NCBI GenBank assembly: GCA_024138025.1
Contig: JAMXBD010002795.1
Coordinates: 98,460-162,459, forward strand
Direction: 5' to 3'
Origin: Combretum micranthum
Taxonomy: Eukaryota > Streptophyta > Magnoliopsida > Myrtales > Combretaceae
Length of the DNA: 64,000 nucleotides
Shown: piece after piece, positions 11,318 through 24,160 of the stretch
How the letters are laid out: each line of letters begins with the position of its first letter
How positions within the stretch are numbered: the stretch's first letter is position 1
Position numbers and translations under genes: made by a program
The notes under the pieces: model-generated
Told to the model about the DNA's origin: nothing
The model's database searches: none
Seen by the model: the letters and a program-made list of their open reading frames with translations, nothing else

Positions 11318-13823
11318 GTTTATGTGACATCCTAAAGGATATCTTAAACGTAGCAGTCCATTGTACTCAATATTAAAGCTTAGGAATGACAATCACGCAA
11401 AAGCTTTGATATTAAATGCAAGGAATACTTACACGACAACAGGAGGCTTACCATTAGAATTGAGTTGTTTAAGGAGATAACAATAAATAGCATTCAAGAG
11501 TAGTAAAACATAACTTTATAACTTAATGATCAAATCTTACATTTCATGGGGGCATACCCATCAATAAGATTATACAATCCAAGGAGTCTTTACAAAAACA
11601 AAGTTCTAAGCTAAATTCTATATAAGAAGATTTTTATAGAAGTCTACGCTAAAACTATCTCACAAACTTCTTGCAAAATCTCCTTAACCTACATGGTCAT
11701 TACCTAAGTAAAGATCCTTCTCGGATAAAGCCACATGTAACCATGTTGCAACAAAAATCTATAAGGGTATAAGCACATCTAGCTTAGTGAGATAAATTCA
11801 TGCATTATGTACTCTAAATAAATAACAAACATGTTTATTAGCAAACATATGAGATGCAATATTGATATGATCACACAAATACATATGATTAATCGGGCAT
11901 CATATGCTGAATGGATTTACACCCTCCATATCTAAGGTTAAGGAATGCTTTGAATATAAAAGGGCTTTTTTTACCATAACACTCTATTAGGTTCCAAACA
12001 ACCATCACTACTTAGTCCCTGGGCTTCATGCCCAAAGCGAATGATTTGGCATGGCTCCTTCATGAGGTTGTATTCCTCAAATGATTTAATTCCTCATGCT
12101 GAAGCTAGATACCTTACCTATCCCACACGTAGGAGTAATAGTGAAAAGACATGTGACTCAACTTTATGCCATGCATGACCAATTTATTAATTTGCTTCCA
12201 AGCATGTTAAATATCCATTTAAAGGTGACCTTCAATAATCTCACAGATAATCAACATAATAAGGAAACAAGAATGTTAATCAACAATTCCAGTTTCGATA
12301 TACTTAACATTCATTCACCAACGTCATAACACTCAAGCATGATTCCACAAGTATTTCCATTTTTACCTTTGTCCTATTTTAGTGTTCTATTTCACAAGAA
12401 ATTAATGGAGTATTAACTCACTTGGCCATTATGATAACTCTTAATTGAAATAGTCTTTGGGAAAGATAATGTTGGTATCCTTGTCACCCGAACAAAAAAA
12501 AAAAAAAACCCAAATGAGTATTTCGTATTAGTTTTACTAAAGTTTCTAACTTTGTTACTTTTACTTGCAGTAATTTCTTGGTTACTAAAATTGACACTTA
12601 AAGCAACCATAACTTTCTCATTTTAACTTAGATTTTCACATATGAATAGTCTATTTTTACCTACTTCAAATTCTCAATCAACTTCTTAGGTTATTTCAAA
12701 CATTTAAGGTCATTTAGGTCTCAAAATTGTGCTGTACATATTGCATCTAGACTTTTCCAAATTTGGTTCCTAACACTTTTTACAATTTTTATCTCATGTA
12801 GACCTTTTAGTACAAGCTTATAATTTATTCTTAGAGTTAAACATATTAGAAACTCTAAAGATGCCTCATAATACATGTACTGTAAACCCCTGAAATTTTT
12901 CTTAATTAATAGAAAATAATCCTAAAAGTCAAAATAACAAAACCGAAACACTAAAAATCGACCCAAATTAAAACCAAATTCTAAATAAGATCAAATACGA
13001 AAATTCTTAACCATGAGAAAAAGAGAGCCCTCAAAACAAAATAGAAAATCCAACAATCAATTGATTCAACATTTGTACATCAATCAAACCATCTCTCAAT
13101 TCCTAATGCGCATATCAAGATGATATATCCAAATAACGCTCAACAACAAAATACTAAGACCTTAAATCCTTAAGTGAATTTTAGAATCAAAACTTTTAAT
13201 TTTCACCAAAAGTCAAACCAAGTCAACTCATAACCCTAGATTCGGTTAAACGATCTCGAGAACTAAAAAATATTAAATGATCACAAATAAAATAAAATAA
13301 ACCATAGATGTTGGACTAAAAATATAATACGAACAAAACCCCAAAATTTTATGATCTTACGAATAACTCAACAAAGTCGGAAGTCAAACTGAAACCCTTA
13401 AAGTCAACAAAGTTTGCAACAAACCTTAGAGTTTAAGATCCAGCAATCCTGCGCTCTAAACCCTAAACAACAGAACGAAAATAATTGTTGATAATAGTAC
13501 ATAATAATATAGGGAAGCTTAAAAATATCAAATTCGCAAATTTTTAGTGTCCTTTGGATCCAAACGGGATCAGTTTTCAAAAACCGTACCTTAGTATACT
13601 GGACGAAAAAAATATTCTGACAATACCAATAGACTCATAAAAATATAAGGTTTTCAAAAATATTAGTTTTAGAATTTTTCGATAACTAAAAATTACATAT
13701 ATCATATTTATATGCGTATTTTTATTACTACTAGTATTTTAATTGTCTAGTCCACTATTCATAGTACTTTCTACTATTTATTTATCTCTTCTTTTTCTTA
13801 CTACCTATTTTACTATCTATACA

Positions 13824-16800
13824 TGTCACGCCCCATAGGGGTATCATAAACGTAACAGTCCGCTACATATTATATAAAACTCTCGAATTTCTATCCGAGC
13901 CCTTCGAGAGTCTTGTATAGATGTAAAGCGTCCCTTTACGACAATAGAATACTCTAATCAATGGAGTTAAGAAGTTTAATGTGGCATTTATTAGCCATAG
14001 ATAATAAACCAAAACACATATATAGATTACAAGGTCTAAGGGGCATTCCCCCGCAAAATAATATTAAGTCCATTACAGTCATCTAGAGTCCTTTAGTTTC
14101 CCAACGGAAGTCTAAACAAAACCGAAATAAACTTCTAAGGGAAACTCCTAGCTCCGGTACCTGAGCTGTAGCCTGCCTTGGCCTAAGCCAAATGAATTCA
14201 TGCTGCAACAAGTAAAAACTATAGAGGCATAAGCTAACTAGCTTAGTGAGTGAAAACTTCAATATTGCAAGTAAGACAAAACATTCAAGCAAGTGATTAT
14301 TCAAGCAAGTGAAATGCATCAAACAGATGAGTTCAACAAACATATGACCAGCCGAAAATCATATGTGGATGGACTTGCGCCCTCCATCCCGAGTTAACAG
14401 ATTAACGAATCCTGCGGTACGACGCCGTTTAAGCTCACGGTCAACTGAACAATAATTCGTTTTGTGGATCACGATTAACCAACATATATTCGTTTTATGG
14501 ATCACGATTAACCAACATATATTCGTTTTATGGATCACAAAAAACCAACAAATGCTAATGCTCCATCCCCATCGTGATATGAATGAGTTCAAATTATAAT
14601 TGAAGTCCAATACTCGATTAATCCAATTCTTTTAGGTGACTAAGCAATAATCGCAGACAATCAATTCTAGCTCATCTCTATACAAGCAATAACTTATCAC
14701 CCGCTTCGATATTCTTTAAGTTCAACTTCACATATCAACAACAGACAATTATAATTCCCAACTAACCCAATCATGCATAATCATTCTTTTTATCTTTACT
14801 TAGCAACTAGTGCAACTATTATTACAATCACAAGCAATAATTGAGATCGGAAGTGAAACTCACTCGGCCATGGTGCGCCAGTCTCTTAATAGTAGTAGTC
14901 AGGTGGTAAGGTATCGTCGTACTCGGGATTACCTACCAAATAAGAATCACCTAATAAGAATCTCATCACTTAACTAATTCAAACTATACATCTAGACTAA
15001 ACAACATCGTGATTCTCGCTATTTGCGGAAGTTCCAACTTAAAATGGCCATAACTTGGTCATTTTAACTCGGAATTTCGCAAATTTTATATCGATCTCTA
15101 TCTACTTCAAAAGATATATCTATGTCTAATAATATTTTTAAATTTTGAAAACATTAAGGTCACGGAACAGAGGGATCAGATCTGTTCTGTAACTTTTCCA
15201 TCTTCCAAAAATTGTTTTGCATTTGGTAAAAATGTGTCTAGTTGGTGATTCATGTATAGATGGAATATGAATGAATTACTAGTATGAATGTCATGTAATG
15301 AGTCCAATATATGCATGATCTTGATGATTTTTGATAATGAACTCTTAAGAACTCCTAATTATTACAAGACTCCACAATAGCCATTTCTTAAAAATCTATC
15401 TTTCCAAATTTTGCATCTCCTAGTGTTTTAGGATTTTATCCTTAGAATTCATTTGCTATCTAAATAAAAATGAGTCTCCATCATCTATACTATCCAAGAC
15501 CTTCATTTCTTCATAGAAATTCATATTTTTCCCTTTGCAAATATGTTTTTAAACAAGCTTTTCACAAAAATCCGAATTTTGGAAAATTTCATTTCTTCCA
15601 TATTCCTCATGAGAAAACTTGTTTAATGCGTCAAAATTTAAAGCTTTATTATATCAATTGTCTAAGGACTTCATTTAACTCATAAAAAATGCAATTTGAG
15701 CTCAAATAGTAGGTGATTACATATGCTCCATCTTAAATTACGAATTTGATAATTTGATCACTAACTCAAAATTTTTCATTTTAATTTAATTACTTGTTTT
15801 GCACATTACTTATGCCTAAACTCACTTTAACTTGTAAAAATCATTCCTTATAGATACCTATTACATATACCCTTCATTTTTCATGAAAAATATGTGTTTC
15901 AAAGTTGTTTCAAGGGTTTTTAAAATAGGTTTCAAAAATCATCCGAATTTTCCACTAGACATTTCTAACAAAATCTTTTCTTTTTCGAGTTCCTTGTCCT
16001 ATATCCATAAAGATCTATCATCTAACACATTTATATATATGCAAGGCTAAACTTTTATGATCATAAATGCATGCAAGCTTAAAATAACCACATGAACATA
16101 AATGTCAATGAAAGTATAAGTGTCTAAACACTAGATCTACCACATATAGTGCATGAATCATGAGTTTCATGGCATGAACATAAACTTTCCATGCAAGATC
16201 TCTACTTTACATGCATGAACATAATATTATTTCAACAAAAGCTCCTTTAAACACAAGATCTACTTCTTGTGATGGCTTGATATTCTTGTATTAGTGTTTT
16301 CTGCATATGCTCATTGGGATTTAAAGTGGAAAACACACAAGAATGGTCTTGCCATTACAAGATAATGTAGGAATAAAGCTTAGAATCATCACCTAAGTGG
16401 AGATTTGGAGATGAAAAGAAGAGGAAGTAAGCTTGTGAGTGAGTGTGTGTGTGTGGGTGTGGGTCACAGCAAGAAGAAGAAGGAGTAGAGAGGTTTTGCT
16501 TCTTTCACAAATTTTTAAGAGGAAAAATGAGAAGAGAGAGAGAAAATAAGCTTATATATTAAATAGATTAGGGTTTTAATTGAATAAAAGAAGTAAAAAT
16601 AAATCAAAATAGAGGGAAATGGGGAGGGGGTGCGCCATGAGTGGGTGAGAGAGAGGGATTTGAATTTTTGATAAAATTTGTAATTTAAGTAATAAAATGT
16701 AATAAATGTAATAATTAATTAGGAAACAAAATTTCTTAGAAAAGAAAATTGTAATGAGTAGTTGTAAGGATGTAAGAATAGGGTATGGGTAGTGTGTAGT

Positions 16801-17245
16801 GTAGGTTGTACTTGTGAATAATAGACAAGATATCTACTTTACCGGTTGTAGATAAGATAGGGGAAAAAGGCTATAATTGTAATTTTTATAGCCCGGAAAA
16901 TTATAAAATTTATATTTTTGAAATCCTTATAAAATTTTGGTTCTAATGAATATTCCGGGATATTTTTCTGAGTTTCTGGTCTCGGGGCATGTTTTTCTAT
17001 AATTGAGCTCGGGAAGGCCCGGAATTAAAAATTTTCAGAATTTAAAACTTTCTAAGGTTTAAAATATACTTTAAAACAATAATTCATATTCATTTACTTT
17101 ATAAAGCTTCTTTTATTATGAAACCGAAGTAAAGCCGGATTTAGGGTTTCTAAGCTTCTCTCACTAAGCTTAAACTGGGCTGGATTAGGGTTTCGCTTTT
17201 CGATCCTCGGAGTTTATTTGACTACTAAGAATACCGGGGTTTACA
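13824..17245 (-). mobile_element. Inner solo LTR (youngest of the nest), minus strand
   Basis: 3422 bp. The ends are TGTCACGCCCC (13824) and CGGGGTTTACA (17245), which are the reverse complement of the family termini. The 5-bp duplication ATACA is exact (13819-13823 and 17246-17250). Joining the flanks rebuilds tctatacacctatttt, which is the sequence found uninterrupted in the copy at 28174-32468 near 29090-29115. This proves insertion into a pre-existing family member. Internal landmarks in reverse complement include ccaacttaaaatggccataa near 15030 and cgactaagaaga-type sequence near 14880. Its 3' part has a purine-rich run near 16430-16530. Confidence 0.9.
14455..14553. repeat. 33-bp tandem repeat, three units
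   Basis: Three consecutive 33-base units start at 14455, 14488 and 14521. Each begins attcgtttt(g/a)tggatcac and runs to aaccaacatat. The third unit has diverged after ggatcac. The repeat lies inside the inner solo LTR. A minus-strand reading frame across it shows the protein echo HKTN repeated, which is an artefact of the tandem units. Confidence 0.9.
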
Positions 17246-17436
17246 ATACACCTATTTTCTTACTTTTTATTTTTCTAATACATCTCTAATCAAATCATAT
17301 CTTACACATTACTTCTTTTTATTACAAAACAACAAATAAAACAATTTTCTCTCCCTCTCTCTTATGTGGCCGATGCAAACTCTCTCTCTCCTCCATCAAT
17401 TTATTTTATTACATCTAATTTCCCTCAATCTTCAAC

Positions 17437-17444
17437 TATAAATA
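17437..17444 (+). promoter_or_regulatory. Conserved TATA box of the LTR family
   Basis: tataaata followed by a CT-rich leader and ctttcacaca about 30 bases later. The same arrangement is at 29314-29321 and near 63162, and in inverted form near 22170 in the outer minus copy. Conservation across copies supports an LTR promoter (U3/R boundary) rather than chance AT-richness. Confidence 0.6.
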
Positions 17445-17872
17445 TCCCATCTCCCTCTACTTCTTTCACACATTTATTTCATATAACAAAACTCTCCCAA
17501 AATTACTCAACAAATCCTCTCTCCAAAATTTTCCTCTACCAAAACTCTTTTCCACAAATTATTCACAAAATTCTCCTCTGTACACAAACTATCCACCACA
17601 AACAACTAACCAAATAATCATACATTCACTACCTACTTCCTACCCTAAAAACACTTTAGGTAGAACTTCTATCCCTATTTATATACTCATGTCATGTAAC
17701 TAGCATGACCATTGTATTGTTTTGAAACTCATATGAGTAGTAAAAGCAACAACGTGTTCATGTTTTGTTCTTGTACATGAGATTCCAATTTTACTATGTT
17801 GTTATTATGATTTTATATATGTTAATTTTTAATGATATCATTGTTGTTTTTATGCTCTAATCTAGCTCTATA

Positions 17873-17903
<31 letters not shown>

Positions 17904-18018
17904 TTTAGAGCCTAATGCTCACTAACTCTGACTAACTTGCTTTTACTATTAATGCTTCTATTGTTGCTTTTTCTTTTTCTTTTTATTTTTTGGACTATTC
18001 TATTCTTAGTCTTGGGAT

Positions 18019-18130
18019 GCCTTGATAAAGCTAAGGCTCCTAATACTTAACGGGATTGCCTTAATGAAGCTAAGGCACCCAATGCTCGATCGGGATAACT
18101 TGATGAAGCTAAGGTTCTCAATACTTGATA
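18019..18130 (+). repeat. Approx. 38-bp tandem repeat inside the LTR, three units
   Basis: Units start at about 18019, 18058 and 18098, each with the core ttgatgaagctaagg (variants ttgataaag, ttaatgaag) followed by a cccaatact-like segment. The related copy at 28174-32468 has only two units (29906-29975), so the repeat number differs between family members. Confidence 0.75.
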
Positions 18131-21100
18131 ATATTACATTGCTTATTATTATTATCTTGCTTCTTACCTTTTCTTATATTTTCATCATTTTCATATTACA
18201 TGTTCATATACATGCATCTTCATAATAATATTGTTTCAACAACATTTAAAGTGGAATATTTCTTTAATAGAGGAATTTGAAACTAAAACTCTTTTATTAC
18301 GTAACTAGTCACTAAATAAAGAAACTTGTCAACAATAATTTAGAAAATGTATTTTTATAACTTATTCTCAAACTTTTCCCAAAATTTTCCTAAGTGTCAA
18401 CAAGGATAATTTTACCAATGAAATCAAGGAAAAATGAGACCAAACTCTCTTTACATACATCAAAATTTTGTTATCACCCACCTAGGAAAAATTATTTCTA
18501 GAACTTCTTTTCAAACCTGCCAAAACTTTTCTTAAACAACAATAAAATTGATTTTTCTCAAAGAAGTTAACTAACAAAATAAACATTTTCTTGTGTTATG
18601 ATAAGTCACATAAAGTTTATTAAAACTCAGTAATAATAATTATTTGATAAATAAACTTTTCTCAAAAAGCTTACTTGTAGGAATTTTTACCAAAAGTAAT
18701 AATTAAACTAAGTTTTATAAGTTAAGATAAAATCAATTCACTAAATTATAAGCTCACTTAGAAATATAAAAGTTTGCCAAGGTTTCTAAATGATAAACTC
18801 ATTTTCAAAGAAATAAAAAATATAAACAGTAAAAATTTCAAAAACAATAAATATTATAAAAAACTTAAGAAAATATTAAAAAATGATTTTCTTCTAAGTA
18901 AAATTGGTCAAAGAATTAAAAGACCAAGTTTTAAAAATAAAGTTTATTTTTAAAGAAAATGAAATGAAAATTATAAAAAAACTTGTTTATCAATGTCATT
19001 TCTTTAAAAGAAAATATACACAACTCAAATTATTATAAGTTATCAACAACTTAATAAAACTTTTGAAAACTTCATTTTTATCACTAAAAGTAAAATTTGT
19101 AAAAGACCAAAGCTAAGAAAAAATTTATTTTAGAGAAGAAATTAGAAAAAAAAAAAGAATATACTTATAATAACTCAAGAAATTATGAAATTCTTTCAAA
19201 ACACTCAGAAAAGAAATTGTTCAGATACAAGTCTTCAATATTGCGAAACACTGTTTTACGAAATATAATCATTGAGACAACACCATTTGAATCTTGCATA
19301 TAATATGAGTTTATATATATTCAAAGGATTTTTCCAACTATACAAATATCCACATTTTGATACAAGTATTTTAGGATAAAGAAAAATTTGCAAACTTGTG
19401 TTTTGAAAATTATAATTTTCGTAATGAGTTTGTACTCTATGGTTTCGAAACCCAAACAACCTTATATGGCCAAAATAACCTTAGAAATGGATAGATCTTT
19501 TCGAATAGGTAGAAATCGGTACATTATATGCGAAATTTCGAGTTAAAATGAGCAAGTTATGGCCATTTTAAATTGGAATTTCATTCCATGCTATTTTGAC
19601 GAACATAGTAAAAATAGAATTAGAAAGTTTAACTAGAATTTCTAAGAAATACTCATCTCGGGTATTTTTTTTTAGTCTAGGTGACGAGGAATACGAGATT
19701 TCTCTTCTTGAGAATTACTACGACTAAGAAGATTGTGAAATGGACGAGTGAGTTATTCCTCTTAATTTCCTTACTTGCTTGTGCTTGTAGAATTGTGGCA
19801 TTAGTATATTAAGAAAAGATAAAAAAAAATAGACATGTATGGGGAATCCGGGGACGTGTATATATGTGATTCTATGCGTATGTGTGAAATAAAAATTAAG
19901 AATATCGCAATTTCAAATTGTTGTTAAGTATTTTGTCTATCTGCATTTATGCTTGCTTATCGTTTGCAAAATTGTTTGATCGCCCCTAAGAAACCTTAAT
20001 AAGGTTTGACTTAAGAAAAACAAAACGTTCACACATAGCATCTATCGAGTCACATCTCTTTCGGAAGGCTGCTACTTCTACGCGTAGAGTTGGATTGGCT
20101 GTTATCATGCTGGGACACGGGCCATATTCCTTCTTAGAGAATCCAAATCACTTGAGGAATGTGACTCTAGGTTTGGAGCCAAGCCAACAGAACGCTTTGG
20201 GCGAATGCCTAGAGACTAGCAGTAGAAAGTCGAGGATTTCATCAACAATTCCCTAAACTTTGACACGGATGGGCAAATCCGTTCTATATCTGGTTTTCGG
20301 ATAACTATATATATTTGGGTAATCATATGATTGTTGTATAGCATGCATAGCATACGCGTGAAAATTTAATTGGACTTCATTGAAACCAGGGTGCGAATGA
20401 AATAGAATACCTCACAAAGCTAGTTATAGCTTAGACTACCATAGATTTTTGTTGAAACAAGTATAACCGTACCTCTATTCAAGGATCATGAAGGAAGTCA
20501 TAGATGGATTTTAAACTCTCGTGGAGGCAATGGGAACATGGGATGAAGTTATTTTGTAAATTCCTTATATGTAATGTATGCTACATTAGTATTTTGGAGA
20601 TTCCTAAATGAATGTATTTATATAGATTTGGAGACAATAGTAGGGGTATGCCCCTAAAATATGTAATCAATCATGTTTATATTTTATGATAAGTATTCCA
20701 TTTGTCTTGTTACTTGATCGTTATCAATGTAAATTGTGCTACTCCGATATTTGTCATTGGTTGTGATGTACGCCTTATACATGATATGGAAGCCTTTGCG
20801 TGACTAAGGTAGTCATTCTTAGGCTTTAGTATCGTGTACGGTGGACTGTCACGTTTAGGGTACCCCTCGAGGCGTGACATGTACGATCCTAGTGATGTTG
20901 CTCAAAAGAAATTTCTTCATTAAATAGGTTCGTAAAAATAGAAATTTCTTAAGTTTTCAAAGATTCAATTTTGAAAACTTGTAGTGACACATAAATGAAT
21001 TGAGCTCTAAGATAAAGTGTCATACTTTATTTGATTATTTGCAACTCTCATCTAATCTTTTTATTAAAATCTTGATTGTCAAAACATTGATTTTTCATGT

Positions 21101-22871
21101 GTATTTAAGAAAAGAATTTGAAGTTATAAAATTTCCATAGACCACATAAGGGTCATAGCTTATTAAAAAAAGGAGGTTAACTTTTGTTTTCAAAATTTGC
21201 TTTTGTTCAAATGGTTTCCAAGGCTTGATAAATAAGATTTAGAAAATTATTTGTATAACAAATAATTATTAACATTAAAATTTTAAGGGTTTATTTTATC
21301 ATTATGACAACATCACTATGAGCTTCTATATACATAAACTTAACAACACTTATTAATTTTAGCAAAAGCAATTCAAAATAAGAAGTAAACAAGATTATAA
21401 ATGAGAATGCAAGAAAAACCAAAATAGAAATATGAAAGACTTAGATCATGATCAAGGCTTCCTATGACTTGAAATAATCCATTCACCATGTCTATAAAAT
21501 CAAAGCATAAAGAAATGAAAAATGGAAGTCTTAGATTTTTATCAAACCTTTCAAAGACTTGAAATATTCCAGTCTCATAAATAAAATCAAGATAGATAAT
21601 ACGAAAAAGTATGGGAGTCTTAGATTTGTGTCAAGGCTTTCCGAAACTTGAATTACTCCAGTCTCCTTTGGACTTGATTTATTAACCAATCCAAAACTAA
21701 AAATTGACTATTCTTATATAACATGAAATAAATAGAGTGCATGAAATAAAAAAATTAGATTAGTAAGCATTAGACTATAAAGATTGTAAATACTTATTTA
21801 TACATGTTTATATATGGGAAGTTATATTAACGACAAAAACAAAAATGGATGTGACATGAACATGGATTTAAACATAACATTGTGACATGAACTTAATGTG
21901 TGGCCTTGTATTTTCATTCCCTAGCATTATGCATCATGGGGATGTTTATGGAAAGCATTAAGCATACTCATACACATATCACATAACATAATACATGAAG
22001 CATGTTTAGTATTTACCTGAAATAAGAGATGAAAGAAAAATTGGAGAGAGAGGCAACTGGGGTGTGGTTGTTCATGGCAATGGAGAGGAGAGGGAGAGTT
22101 TGAGAGAAAATTTTGAGAGAGTTTTGTTAAAGAAGAAAATGAAAGTGAAAAATGAGAGGGTATGTGGTGGTATTTATAGATGAAAAATTGAGTGCGTTAA
22201 ATAAGAAAAAATAAATGAAAAAGAAAATGAAATAGAGAAAGAGATAAAAGGGGCGTCAGTTTTCACAAGGCGGGAGAGAGAGAGATAAAGAAAAGTAGAA
22301 GAGAAGTTAAGTAATAAAATCAGAAAAGATTACGAGAAAATAAAATTATATGATGTAGGTATGTAAGGATATAAGAATAAGTGTAAGAGTTGCAAGGAGA
22401 AGTAGAGTAGAGTAAATAGCGAATGAATAGTAGATAAGACAAATAAATTACTAGTAGAGATAAAAATACACGTATAAAAGTTATAATTAACGTTTTTATG
22501 AGCCGATAAAATTTTTTCTAATATTTTATTATTATCTTAATTATTTACAGTATGAATTGTTTGTTAGAGTATTTTACCTCGTTTTGTGTGTTGGTGTCTA
22601 GATATGGAAACTGATCTCGTAAAGGCTTAAAATGATCAAAATTTTGGTGAATCTAATCATTTCAAGGCATATACCATATATTATATTCATAATTTTTTAT
22701 ACTGTTTTTCTATTTTATCCAATATTTTAGGATTTTAGAAGTTTTTTTATTGAGTCTAAGGTTTCTAGAGTTTAAGGTTTACTTGATTTGAATTTAAGAT
22801 TATAGTTCTACTCTTGACCCTAAGGTTTTACTTATAAAACTATAAAAAAAAAATTAGGGGTTTATAGTTTA

Positions 22872-24160
22872 CACTAGTTGGACATCATTATCACCATAAG
22901 GTGAATACAAAAGATTTTAAAAATATGCTACACCAATATAATTTAATATAATTAGTAAGAAATATCTTTTATCAAGCATAAAATACAACATCAAAAAACC
23001 TCTAAGAAATCATATGCAAACATTATTTACAGTGTTTTTAGAAGAAGAAGTAAAGTAATCACACATAACACATTCACCAAACTATGGTAAGTATTATTTT
23101 GTAAAGTTTCAATAAGTTCTTTCTATCAAACACACTAGTGCACTCACGTATTTTTTACTATTTAAAAGTAAAATATTAAATTTATCATGTATCTTAAGTT
23201 AATGAACTAAAACAGAACTTACTAAGAAATAATAGAAACATGTGTAAACTTATTTTGTAACTTTGACTGTATCTAAGAGTTATGGTATAATTGCTAAAGA
23301 CTTATGAAGAAGTATAACCTTACTTAACAAATACAAACATGATAGCTTATGAAGTAAAACAGATAAAGACTACACTAAACACTCGTATTTGAGCTTTGAT
23401 CACATGAAAGGCGGATATATTTAAGTTTAATTAGCAAGTTTGTTAGATATAGTTATGTTTGAAGTAGTTATGTTAAGTATATCTTTAATTGTGTTTTGAA
23501 TTGTATATTAGTTTGAAGAAAAGTTAGTTTGTGAAGTGAAGTAAGATGAGTTTATTGTTTTGAACATGGAGGAAATTATGGCCAAGTCGCGCCTACGGTT
23601 TAGAGCCATGATAGAATTCAAGTAAAATCGAGTGAAAGCGCTTTTGGCCATAGTTTCAATCGTAGCTTGGATTATGCTCGCAATTAAGCCTATGGTTTAA
23701 GTTATGCATCTTATGAACAATCTCGATTCTTTGCCCTACCTAACAACGGTCAAAATGATGCCCATAGCTCACCCCATGATTAAAAAATGTGACTATTTCT
23801 TAAGATTTCTTGAACCTAGATCTTCAAATTCATTTTGTTTTTTAAGGCGTTACCTTTGCCCTGCAAGGGATGCTGTCCCCCGTCTATCTACCAACCGGCT
23901 AACAGAACCACCATATTCGTAGCGTCTTATAATTCTTTGAAGAAAAACAAACTAAGGAAGTTAAGACATGAGTCTACAACACTTTGGTATTAATAGGAAT
24001 TCTTGTTAGTTATATACTTAGTAATGTGTGTTTATTATTCTCATAGGGTCCATAAATCAATATTCTGACTTACCAATGGATTACTACAATGATTAAACAG
24101 GATACACAAGTGAGTAACTTGAATCTTCTCACATTGTCTATGTTTATAATGTAGTGGCAT
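22872..24160. other. Unassigned AT-rich stretch
   Basis: No supported gene. Near 23570-23930 there is a GC-richer segment containing gtcgcgcctacggttta and cctttgccctgcaaggg. A 72-residue plus-strand frame (23704-23922) and fragments on the minus strand run through it, but neither resembles a protein I recognise. It may be degraded internal retrotransposon sequence. Confidence 0.3.

Larger units (their letters stand above)
12881..20879 (+). mobile_element. Middle solo LTR, plus strand
   Basis: It begins TGTAAACCCC and ends GAGGCGTGACA, with an exact 5-bp duplication TGTAC (12876-12880 and 20880-20884). It is split by the nested minus-strand copy at 13824-17245. Removing that insert and one ATACA gives about 4572 bp of continuous similarity to 28174-32468. 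It contains a TATA box (17437), a short CT-rich leader, a (TA)n run (17869-17903), a tandem repeat at 18019-18130, and the 3' block with acgcgtagagttggattggct. TG...CA ends plus a 5-bp duplication are the mark of LTR retroelements. The lack of internal sequence points to LTR-LTR recombination. Confidence 0.88.
11323..22866 (-). mobile_element. Outer solo LTR (oldest of a three-level nest)
   Basis: A minus-strand copy of the long LTR family. Its ends are TGTGACATCC at 11323 and GGGGTTTATA at 22866, where the terminal CA has decayed to TA. The 5-bp target duplication GTTTA is exact (11318-11322 and 22867-22871). The unit is interrupted at 12881-20879 by a plus-strand family member with its own duplication. 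Without that insert it is about 3540 bp. The left arm (11323-12880) matches, in reverse complement, the terminal part of the plus copies (for example the gcgtgactaaggtagtcatt block). The right arm (20885-22866) matches the internal part, including a TATA-like block near 22170. No polyprotein, primer site or second LTR is seen, hence solo LTR. Confidence 0.85.

Noticed and set aside
17366..17617. 83-residue frame rich in Ser, Thr and Ile
   Set aside because: It lies over the LTR leader; the same region in other copies is not open.
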